From Kiritimatiellia bacterium (GTDB taxonomy: Bacteria; Verrucomicrobiota; Kiritimatiellia; RFP12; UBA1067): 56,967 nt of DNA. Both the position numbers and the translations under genes were made by a program. The stretch spans positions 1-56,967 of the forward strand of contig JAGBZX010000030.1 in NCBI GenBank assembly GCA_017628025.1, written 5' to 3'. Below are positions 49,907 to 56,676 of the stretch, piece by piece; within the stretch, counting starts at the first letter, position 1, and the number at the start of each line of letters is the position of its first letter. Below the pieces are notes generated by a model that was not told where the DNA came from, searched no databases, and was given only the letters and a program-made list of their open reading frames with translations.

Positions 49907-50762
49907 TTTCTAGAGTATTAAATAAAAGCATCGTTATTGTAAGCGGACCAACACCACCTGGTACTGGAGTAATAGCAGAAGCAACTTTTGAACATGACTC
50001 AAAGTCGGCATCACCTACAAGTTTATACCCTCTAGTTGTTTCGGGACATGGGACTCTATTAACACCTACATCAATAACAACAGCACCCTCTTTAATCATA
50101 TCGCCTGTTAGAGTCATCGGTCTACCTGCCGCAACGATAATAATATCGGCTTCTTTAGTAAATTTAGATATATCTTTAGTGCCTGTATGGCAAAGCGTTA
50201 CTGTCGCATTTGTTTCTTTTCGAGAAAGTAGCACCGCAACTGGCTTACCAACAATATTAGATCTCCCAATCACAACAGCGTGCTTACCTCTTATATCCAT
50301 ACCGGAAAACTCAATAAGTTTTATTATCCCATGAGGAGTACAAGGCAGGAAACACTCTTCACCAATAAGCATTTTACCAACATTAACAGGAGTAAAGCCA
50401 TCAACGTCCTTTTCTGGAGCAATAGCATTAATAACGGCTTTATCACTAATATGTTTAGGCACTGGCAACTGAACTAAAATACCATGAATTAAAGGATCGC
50501 TATTAAGCTCTTTTACTAGAGAGACAAGTTCTTGCTCAGTTGTAGATTCTGGCAAACGTATTTCTTTGGAATACATTCCTGCCTCTTGTGAGGCTTTTTC
50601 TTTTGCTGTTACATAACTTACAGAAGCCGGATTATCACCAACTAAAATAACGGCAAGCCCGGGAACTATGCCTTTTTCTTCTTTGAGCCTAGAAACACCA
50701 TCTGCAATTTCTGACCTAAGCTGAGCAGCTAATTCCTTACCATCAATTATTTTGCCTGACAT
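49884..50762 (-). CDS. folD: Bifunctional methylene-THF dehydrogenase/methenyl-THF cyclohydrolase
   Basis: One-carbon enzyme interconverting 5,10-methylene- and 10-formyl-THF. 292 aa from ATG 50762, with GGAGG 6 bases upstream. Family blocks: SVSYVTAKEKASQEAGM (catalytic K), GILVQLPVPKHI, DVDGFTPVNVGKM, VIGRSNIVGKPVAVLL (NADP), and PVPGGVGPLT near the end. It sits 1 base after gspK in the same transcription unit, although it is unrelated to secretion. Confidence 0.96.
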   Translation of the reverse strand: MSGKIIDGKELAAQLRSEIADGVSRLKEEKGIVPGLAVILVGDNPASVSYVTAKEKASQEAGMYSKEIRLPESTTEQELVSLVKELNSDPLIHGILVQLPVPKHISDKAVINAIAPEKDVDGFTPVNVGKMLIGEECFLPCTPHGIIKLIEFSGMDIRGKHAVVIGRSNIVGKPVAVLLSRKETNATVTLCHTGTKDISKFTKEADIIIVAAGRPMTLTGDMIKEGAVVIDVGVNRVPCPETTRGYKLVGDADFESCSKVASAITPVPGGVGPLTITMLLFNTLESAKRAAR

Positions 50763-50763
50763 A

Positions 50764-51993
50764 TTAATCCTCCCTCCATTCAATATATCGTATTTTTTTA
50801 TCTTTCACATATCCCTTGGCGTTGACGACTCGAGTCATACCAAGTGATTCACAAGTAATTTTTATTCTAAAAACTGAATTTTCTTCTGTCGCAAAAACTA
50901 AATAATTGCGAGCCTCATCTCCAATATTTTCATTAACGCGATAACAAAGATCCTCAAAATCTTTAAACGGCCACCATGTTCGATTTTCATCAATGCCCGT
51001 TTGATTTTCTGGCATCTCAGCACGAGCAGCAATAATGGCTTCTGCAATGATTTTACTCTCTTCCAAATCTTCTACATCACATATCCCAGGAACTGTTAAT
51101 AATTCATCTACACCGCAAGTGTTTGGATTTATTTTCGTTCCTCCCGTAACGCCAAATATATTGACTATCCCTCTGACTCTAGGATTATCTTCGCTTTCAT
51201 TCTCTTCTGGATACAACAAACCACCAGTCAAAACTGACGGATACATTCTAAAGCCTCGAATTCTAGCTAATTCTTCAACGCTAGGTATAGAACCATTGCG
51301 TGGTTTAATGCGATCTTCTTCTGCGACTCTTTTATCTTCATCATCTTTCTCATACCAATCTTCCTCTGCGCCTTGCGCTTCTTCAACTTTCCCCTGAGAA
51401 TTATCTTCGTCTCGCCAATCATTCCAGCAAGCAATAAGCCAATTAGCAAGAACTACGCTTCGACCTTCATCGTCCTTTACTTCAAGCTCTGGATCAATGC
51501 CATGGCTATAAAGGATCATTTCTAGACGCAGACGATAATTGGCATCACCACACCCTTCATAAAGCTCATTTATATTTATCGATTTTTCTGAACCACCGCC
51601 ATCAACTGATATCTCTACTGTAACTGTCGAAGGATTCTTATATGCCCCTGTGTCATCCTTTGAATCATCTAATAAAATCGGCCCAATCTTACATTTTGAT
51701 TCTTTTTTTAACGCTCGTTTTTCCATGAGCCATCTATCATCCTCGTCAAGGATTTTTTGTGTATCCTCGTCTTCCGACCAGTCCGTAACGTCCTTATACG
51801 AAGACAGGACAACTTCTGCAAGAATTTTACCAGACTCAACTAATCTATCTACACGATTGCGCTCACGAACATAAAAATTCACACCGCTTTGAAGACGCGC
51901 CTCAAGAGAAAACGCAAGCACCATAATCGATAGCACTGCTATCGTCCATAATGCCATTATTAGCGCACTGCCCTTATGTGAAGAGTTTCTCAT
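50764..51993 (-). CDS. gspK: Type II secretion minor pseudopilin GspK
   Basis: 409 aa. A short leader with Gly before SALIMALWTIAVLSIMVLAF, the hydrophobic pilin helix (residues 9-28), is followed by a large extracytoplasmic domain rich in Asp/Glu. GspK caps the pseudopilus tip with GspI/J and, unlike other pseudopilins, lacks the Glu at mature position 5, as here. The helix-hairpin-like NPNTCGVDELLTVPGI, a standard GspK feature, is present near 290. It has an acidic, low-complexity insert (about 190-230). It overlaps gspJ by 4 bases. Confidence 0.85.
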   Translation of the reverse strand: MRNSSHKGSALIMALWTIAVLSIMVLAFSLEARLQSGVNFYVRERNRVDRLVESGKILAEVVLSSYKDVTDWSEDEDTQKILDEDDRWLMEKRALKKESKCKIGPILLDDSKDDTGAYKNPSTVTVEISVDGGGSEKSININELYEGCGDANYRLRLEMILYSHGIDPELEVKDDEGRSVVLANWLIACWNDWRDEDNSQGKVEEAQGAEEDWYEKDDEDKRVAEEDRIKPRNGSIPSVEELARIRGFRMYPSVLTGGLLYPEENESEDNPRVRGIVNIFGVTGGTKINPNTCGVDELLTVPGICDVEDLEESKIIAEAIIAARAEMPENQTGIDENRTWWPFKDFEDLCYRVNENIGDEARNYLVFATEENSVFRIKITCESLGMTRVVNAKGYVKDKKIRYIEWRED

Positions 51994-52817
51994 CGTCCTC
52001 TAGGACCCCTTGTAGAGGAGCCTGCTGGCGCAGTTTCTTCATCCGTTGGTGTTGGCGAACCATCAAGCGATTGTTCATGTATAGGAATACGAATAATCTT
52101 AACCATTGGCGGCGGCCCACTTTGATATGAGCGAGTTTCGGAATTGACCATTTTAAACGAAAGTTCAACCTTATACGGAACAGAATTAGATTTATCAAAA
52201 GTATCTTCGAATTTTTTGACATCATTCTCTGCATCATCTGCTGAAAGCGAAGAAGTATCTTTCTCGCTTATAACGCGGCAGTTAAACCCGCAAATTGAAG
52301 CACTAATCAATACTGGCGCATACATTTTGTCATTTGAAAACGAAAAATCAACATCTTCCTTTTCTGGGCGAAGTGCCACATCAGGACAAAGTCTAGCGTA
52401 TAAACCCGTTTGTTCAATAGGCTTTGGCCAATCTCTACTGGTATCACCTTCTTCAAGTATCATAACTTGAACTCGATGAACCGTATCAGCAACAGAGGAT
52501 TTATTACCAACAATAGCCTTGCCCATTTTAGACCATTCAATAACATCTGACGAATCTGGATCTTCGCCCTTACCGTTATCTACCAACACAAAGCCATATC
52601 GTTCATCAACTTTACCGTCATGCGGATAATACATACTACGCAAAGCACCAACAACTTGAGAAAGCGCAAAATCTGTTCTTTGCATTTTATCGAGGTAATC
52701 AGTAGAAACTTGCCACGCGCTAGAAACGGCATTAAATGTCAATACACTCAATGTCGTTATGACGCCGAGAATAAAAACAGCCATCATCATTTCTAGCATT
52801 GTAAAAGCTCGTTTCAT
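51990..52817 (-). CDS. gspJ: Type II secretion minor pseudopilin GspJ-like
   Basis: 275 aa with an N-terminal prepilin motif KRAFTMLEMMMAVFILGV: Glu at mature +5 is present but the residue before the cleavage site is Ala instead of the usual Gly. The rest is a beta-rich globular domain with long acidic loops, and a C-terminal Pro/Thr/Arg-rich tail (SPTPTDEETAPAGSS). Position between gspI and gspK and length fit GspJ. It overlaps both neighbours by 4 bases. Confidence 0.8.
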   Translation of the reverse strand: MKRAFTMLEMMMAVFILGVITTLSVLTFNAVSSAWQVSTDYLDKMQRTDFALSQVVGALRSMYYPHDGKVDERYGFVLVDNGKGEDPDSSDVIEWSKMGKAIVGNKSSVADTVHRVQVMILEEGDTSRDWPKPIEQTGLYARLCPDVALRPEKEDVDFSFSNDKMYAPVLISASICGFNCRVISEKDTSSLSADDAENDVKKFEDTFDKSNSVPYKVELSFKMVNSETRSYQSGPPPMVKIIRIPIHEQSLDGSPTPTDEETAPAGSSTRGPRGR

Positions 52818-53263
52818 TCAGCAGGTTGCCTCCAAAAAGTTATATAAGACTCTTCTTGATGATCACCGCGGCGATTATCTGCCCACTTAACTGTTATGCG
52901 CACAGGCACAATCCCTCCTAGGCGAGCAATTTCATCAGAATCCATATTTTCGTCTACTCTCTCACGCATCCAAGTGTAACCATAGAACTTTTCTTCTTGT
53001 TCGTTTGTTAGGCGTTCCTCTGAAATCATTGCCCAAAGTTCTTCTGCTTTAGTTTCTTCAATATCAATATCGTCAATATCAGTCACCTCTTCGAGAGGAT
53101 AAGCCATTTCTCCCCAATCCATAACCTCATGCGATGTTTCTGAACCAACAGAGACGAGCATAAGCTTTTGCGCCTGCGACATCGATACTAATATAGTTGA
53201 TAAGCCCACACCTAAAAGAAGCGCAGCTAATAATACTTCAATAAGTGTAAAGCCTCTTCTCAT
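52814..53263 (-). CDS. gspI: Type II secretion minor pseudopilin GspI-like
   Basis: 149 aa. The prepilin motif RRGFTLIEVLLAALLLGVG has Gly at -1 and Glu at +5. The globular part contains an acidic insert (EEVTDIDDIDIEETKAEE, near 58-75) and ends with VRITVKWADNRRGDHQEES, like the GspI strand. Overlaps of 4 bases with gspH and gspJ show coupling. Confidence 0.8.
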   Translation of the reverse strand: MRRGFTLIEVLLAALLLGVGLSTILVSMSQAQKLMLVSVGSETSHEVMDWGEMAYPLEEVTDIDDIDIEETKAEELWAMISEERLTNEQEEKFYGYTWMRERVDENMDSDEIARLGGIVPVRITVKWADNRRGDHQEESYITFWRQPAE

Positions 53264-54099
53264 CTTAGATTCATCAACTCCTCTGCGGTAAGAACTTTAA
53301 CACCACCAAACATATCAACATTTATTACTAGACCACTTTCCTTTTCTGCCCCATCTAAATAAACCCATATCCGATGAGGATCGCACATTCCATTTGCCTG
53401 CCAGACGATTTTTACTGGCTCTGGCAGAGGCTCTTCTTGAGTATCTAATGGATCATCAAACTCGCTACCAAACAAATCTTCTTCAGTAGAATCTTGGGCC
53501 TCATCTTTTGCTTGCTGATATTTACCTAATAAATAATCAACATTAGAAAATGCAGAGATGTTACTACGCTTCATGCCGCGATCATCAACAAGATCAGAGC
53601 CATCACCAGTCATTTCAACTAAAATACGAACATCTGTTAAAACATCTTCTGAAACGGTTTCAAAAAGGTAATCTTCTACAGAAAGTCCTTTAGACTCTTC
53701 TGCCACCATCTCTTCACCGATGTCTTCAAAATCATCATAGTTTGATTCTTTTTCGATTTCCTTTTCTTCTTCTGGTTTATTTAATCTCACATATGCTCCA
53801 TAAATTGTTTGAACAGTGTCATTCTGTGAGCCAGAAAGCTTTTTCGATGCGACAATCTCAATTTTAGAAACGACAGAGCTATCTTTATAAGAAGAGGAAA
53901 AAGTAATAATACTCGGTTCTTCACTAACTAAAGCAACGCTACGCGCATGGCGAATAACAGCAAAAACATCTCGCGCGGCGCCTCGTTGCCTAGCAGCTCC
54001 TTGCCCTTGGCGAATCGAGACAACCGCGACAGTTACCATCGTAGCGATTATCCCGATGATAACAAGCAGCTCTACAAGCGTAAAACCGCTTCTTTTCAC
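53260..54099 (-). CDS. gspH: Type II secretion pseudopilin GspH-like
   Basis: 279 aa, long for GspH (usually about 150-200). The prepilin motif RSGFTLVELLVIIGIIATM has Gly -1 and Glu +5, followed by GAARDVFAVIRHARSVAL, typical of GspH/FimT. The extra length comes from acidic stretches at about 105-150 and 195-220. It begins 1 base after the gspG stop and its function as a minor pseudopilin joining tip and shaft is inferred from position. Confidence 0.78.
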   Translation of the reverse strand: MKRSGFTLVELLVIIGIIATMVTVAVVSIRQGQGAARQRGAARDVFAVIRHARSVALVSEEPSIITFSSSYKDSSVVSKIEIVASKKLSGSQNDTVQTIYGAYVRLNKPEEEKEIEKESNYDDFEDIGEEMVAEESKGLSVEDYLFETVSEDVLTDVRILVEMTGDGSDLVDDRGMKRSNISAFSNVDYLLGKYQQAKDEAQDSTEEDLFGSEFDDPLDTQEEPLPEPVKIVWQANGMCDPHRIWVYLDGAEKESGLVINVDMFGGVKVLTAEELMNLR

Positions 54100-54100
54100 A

Positions 54101-54514
54101 TTATTTCTTTTTATCGCTTCTAATATCGTCTTCTGTGCCGAATTCCATATCTTCGCCAGCAGAAATTACAGCAAAGCGTCTACCACGAACTTCAAACTTA
54201 AGTTCAGTGTCCCATGGGTCATAAAGAGCTTTTTCTCCGCCCTCCAAAATTGGAGGATCATCATCAGTTCCTTCTACAAGTTGAACTAAAGAAGAAGGCA
54301 TTTTTTTATTCTTAATATAGTAAGATGTAACGCCATCGCTAACTGCCTTAACAGTAGCCTCTGCAGCTGTCACATTAGCCTTTTTAAGATGTTCTACAAC
54401 GTTCTGAATAGCGATAGTACCAAGAATACCGATAATTGCAACTACGACAAGAAGTTCAACAAGCGTAAAACCTTTGCGCACTTGAGACAACACTTTTTTC
54501 TCAACTTTATTCAT
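54101..54514 (-). CDS. gspG: Type II secretion major pseudopilin GspG
   Basis: 137 aa. KGFTLVELLVVVAIIGILG is the prepilin helix, with leader peptide MNKVEKKVLSQVRKG and Glu +5. The C-terminal part has LYDPWDTELKFEV and SAGEDMEFGTEDDIRS, the calcium-site/loop block typical of GspG. AAGGAGGGG precedes the ATG in a 29-base leader after the -10 at 54545. First gene of gspGHIJK-folD-rluD. The secretin, ATPase and inner-membrane parts are not in the window. Confidence 0.93.
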   Translation of the reverse strand: MNKVEKKVLSQVRKGFTLVELLVVVAIIGILGTIAIQNVVEHLKKANVTAAEATVKAVSDGVTSYYIKNKKMPSSLVQLVEGTDDDPPILEGGEKALYDPWDTELKFEVRGRRFAVISAGEDMEFGTEDDIRSDKKK

Positions 54515-54544
54515 ATTAATCCCCTCCTTATTAATTTAAGAAAT

Positions 54545-54573
54545 ATTATATCATTTTACATTAACTCTTACAA
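54545..54573 (-). promoter_or_regulatory. Promoter of the gsp pseudopilin unit
   Basis: TTGTAA (54568-54573), 17 bases, TATAAT (54545-54550) in ATGATATAATAT. The -10 is 30 bases before the gspG ATG. It marks the boundary between the GC-rich rhs debris and the AT-rich backbone. Confidence 0.8.
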
Positions 54574-54654
54574 GGCACCCAAAAATTGTACAATTAAATG
54601 AGTCAAATCGGAAAGGCAAGGTGGCGAGGTGGCAAGGTGAAGAGAGGATAGTTT

Positions 54655-54699
54655 GAGTGAGGGAGTTGGGAGTGAGGGAGTTGGGAGTGAGGGAGTTTG
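54655..54699. repeat. 15-bp tandem repeat, three copies
   Basis: Three adjacent copies of GAGTGAGGGAGTTGG (the last ends GTTTG) at 54655, 54670 and 54685. In the rhs remnant frame they encode repeats of PTPSL, in the neighbouring frame TPNSL. Similar G-rich sequence (GGCAAGGTGGCGAGG) lies just to the left at 54616-54637. Confidence 0.85.
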
Positions 54700-54787
54700 T
54701 GGAGATGGTTTGCCATAGGATTGGACGGTTCTCGCCGTTGCAGGTGACGGACCAGATGCCAGTGGCGGTTTTGATAAGAGTTTGGTT

Positions 54788-54865
54788 GCGCGGCCTCTTG
54801 CGACCACTTCGCGGCTCAGTCGCTTCGCTCCTTCGGGCAACCCGACGCCTTTGGCGCGGGCGCAT
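54788..54865. repeat. Palindrome-rich insertion in the rhs remnant (78 bp, in frame)
   Basis: A GC-rich segment splits the Rhs peptide between FDDD and NQTL without changing that frame. It contains hairpins with 3-base loops: CGGG-CAA-CCCG (54835-54845) and CGCC-TTT-GGCG (54846-54856), and a longer GCGAC/GTCGC pair. It adds 26 mostly Arg/Pro/Ala/Ser residues unlike Rhs sequence. Borders are inferred from the Rhs reading frame. Confidence 0.55.
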
Positions 54866-54902
54866 ATCGTCGTCAAAATGGGGAATAAATCCTCCCGCAG
54901 AG

Positions 54903-54991
54903 ACGAAATGCACCGAAGAAGCTCTGCTTCGGAGGGTAGATTCGGCGTAGCCGAACCCGAAGGGTGCGCAAGCATCTGCGAGGCTGCAGAG
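54903..54991. repeat. Palindrome-rich insertion in the rhs remnant (about 89 bp, frame-shifting)
   Basis: Flanked by direct repeats GCAGAG (54897-54902 and 54986-54991), it contains GAAGC-TCT-GCTTC (54918-54930) and TTCGGC-GTA-GCCGAA (54941-54955). Removing one repeat plus the insert joins YTSIFNSA directly to GGFIPHFDDD in one frame. The pattern of short GC-rich arms with 3-base loops is shared with the segment at 54788-54865. Confidence 0.6.
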
Positions 54992-55361
54992 TTGAAGATT
55001 GAAGTATATTGGTTGAGGTTATTAGCCGCGTAGACGGAATTGGTGCCGCGCTCGGACGAGCTCTCGCGGTTGCCGATGTCGTCAAATTCGTATGCGTAGC
55101 GATAGTTGGTATTGACTGCTGCAACTGCATTGGTCAGTTCGCTCTTTTCGTTGTAGCCGTACGAGAGAGTGTCGTTCTGCGCGAATGCGCTGCCGGACTT
55201 AGCACACGTGATACGGCGACCAGCTACATCATAAGTGTAGTCGTATTGAGAAATGATGTTCGTCGGGAATGCGTTGCGGACCTGAAGCAGCTGATCATTG
55301 GCGTCATAGGCCCAAGATGCCGTTAGACCATTGGGATAGACCACCCGAACCATCAACTTCT

Positions 55362-55838
55362 TCACTGCGCGAGCTCCTTTCCGTCAATCAAAGCAAGTGC
55401 GCGTCTGGCAGAAAGGCGCAATACGGCAGGTATCGAAGGAATGCCGCTAATCGCCTCAAGCGCGGGACGGGACGATCTGACGCGGCGCTCACCGCAGAGC
55501 TGGACGGCCATCGCACGTGAGGCGGGATCGGAAGATGCGTCGGCGGTGCAAGCTGCGAGAAGATTCATTCTTTCTTCGGATTCAATCTGTGATGCAACGT
55601 GCCGCGCCACTGTAGGTGCTTGCAACATTTTGCGATGTGGGGGACTTGGAATTTTGCGATTGATTACAGGCGGCTGCAATTTTTCGACCTGAGACTGCGC
55701 CACGACATCATCGTCTGACGATCCACACCATTTGCCAGATACATACTGCAAAATAGAACTCACAACGAGCACATATTCGAAGACAAATATAACACAAAGC
55801 GCCAACCAGCAAGAAGCGATAAACCACTTTCTTTTCAC
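55362..55838 (-). CDS. Small membrane-anchored protein with HEAT-like C-terminus
   Basis: 158 aa from a GTG at 55838, which has GGGGA 6 bases upstream; a TTG at 55856 is possible but lacks a ribosome site. One N-terminal helix (FIASCWLALCVIFVFEYVLVV, about 5-25) is followed by a Pro-rich linker and a helical domain with HEAT-like repeats: DPASRAMAVQLCGERR and SIPAVLRLSARRALALI. It overlaps the rhs remnant by 4 bases (GTGA). GC-rich like the rhs parts. No function recognised; the context suggests it travels with rhs genes. Confidence 0.55.
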   Translation of the reverse strand: MKRKWFIASCWLALCVIFVFEYVLVVSSILQYVSGKWCGSSDDDVVAQSQVEKLQPPVINRKIPSPPHRKMLQAPTVARHVASQIESEERMNLLAACTADASSDPASRAMAVQLCGERRVRSSRPALEAISGIPSIPAVLRLSARRALALIDGKELAQ

Positions 55839-55870
55839 CTTATTCCCCAAAGACAAAATTTATCGACCGA

Positions 55871-56317
55871 TCATAAAACGGGGCAACACACAAGATGCTT
55901 TATCTTTCTCACTAACGAGTCAATGATTCCGCGCCAATTCTTATGTTCAGACTGATCATCCCAATAAAATCCATGTCCACTTTTATACCAAATGCCTTCT
56001 TCAGATGGGTCTTGGAGAAGGATAACAGAACCATAGTTCTCATCCATAAATCTACTTACTTCATCAGGACACATTTCCTCCACCTCATCAACTGCAATTT
56101 CGTCAATCACATCATTATGTCCGATTAGATATGGGTCTTCTTTAACATGTTTAATAATAACATCACTTGCATCTTCAAATGTAGCCGCCGTACATCCAAG
56201 CACTTGAAAATATCCACTAACTCCTTTGCTATCCAACTCGTCCCTTTTAGCCAGAACGGAGACTACAGGCATTTGAAGCTTAAACACAACTTCAATTCTA
56301 AGGTGATAAGACTGCAT
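55871..56317 (-). CDS. Immunity-like protein downstream of the rhs tail, unknown family
   Basis: 148 aa, acidic, soluble, no signal peptide. Visible features: an N-terminal beta strand region (YHLRIEVVFKLQMPVVSVLA), an acidic helix (DVIDEIAVDEVEEMCPDEV) and an aromatic C-terminal part (GIWYKSGHGFYWDDQSEH). GAGGAA about 9 bases before the ATG lies in the last codons of the rhs tail ORF, so the two are coupled. Position right after an rhs C-terminal tail, small size and acidic charge are the usual properties of Rhs immunity proteins. I do not recognise a family. Confidence 0.55.
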   Translation of the reverse strand: MQSYHLRIEVVFKLQMPVVSVLAKRDELDSKGVSGYFQVLGCTAATFEDASDVIIKHVKEDPYLIGHNDVIDEIAVDEVEEMCPDEVSRFMDENYGSVILLQDPSEEGIWYKSGHGFYWDDQSEHKNWRGIIDSLVRKIKHLVCCPVL

Positions 56318-56322
56318 CTTGT

Positions 56323-56655
56323 TTATTCCTCTTCATCTTCAAATAGCTCTATTATATCCACCACATCAGACACAGGATTAAAAATATCCAAAGCCTCGGC
56401 ATACCAACAATCACCGATAAGCCCAACAGCTGTGAATTTCTTCAAAATAAAACCATGTCCGCCCTTTGTCCCATAAATCGTCTTACGCCCTGGCGGATGG
56501 TAATGCTCATAACCACTACCGCACTCATCACTATGAACTTCTACTTTAGGTTTCTTATACCCTTTCCTTTTTGACATCTTCTTTGTCATCTGCTTTGAAC
56601 CGTTTATATCCTTACCCCTCTTGCGATACAATCGCCGTGCAACATCGTTTGACAC
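56323..56655 (-). pseudogene. Detached Rhs C-terminal (toxin-like) domain
   Basis: 110 aa, in the same frame as the rhs core upstream but separated from it by TAG at 56677-56679. It is basic at the N-terminus (ARRLYRKRGKDINGSKQM, KKMSKRKGYKK) and has a His-rich centre (SGYEHYHPPGRKT, KGGHGF), like many Rhs nuclease toxins, but no family can be named. AT-rich, unlike the core. A GTG at 56655 could start it, but with no good ribosome site. Most likely it was the variable toxin tail before the nonsense change. Confidence 0.6.
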
Positions 56656-56676
56656 ATTCTTAACAACTTTTATCCC

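Larger units (their letters stand above)
54568..55365 (-). pseudogene. Rhs/YD-repeat remnant, frame-broken
   Basis: The first 130 residues from a GTG at 55365 are YD repeats: YPNGLTASWAYDANDQLLQV, YDYTYDVAGRRI, YGYNEKSELTNAV, YEFDDIGNRESS, NNLNQYTSI. The Rhs sequence then changes frame: FIPHFDDD (about 54866-54890) and NQTLIKTATGIWS, NGENRPILW (54718-54787) are read in the next frame. An 89-base offset between direct GCAGAG repeats (54897-54902, 54986-54991) accounts for the shift. Beyond 54700 no Rhs sequence remains and the frame runs into the gspG promoter. The core domain and toxin are missing. It is GC-rich compared with the backbone. Confidence 0.8.

Noticed and set aside
54568-55365. 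Intact 265-aa gene
   Set aside because: Rhs-like residues continue in another frame and the C-terminal 100 residues are low-complexity translation of insertions and repeats.
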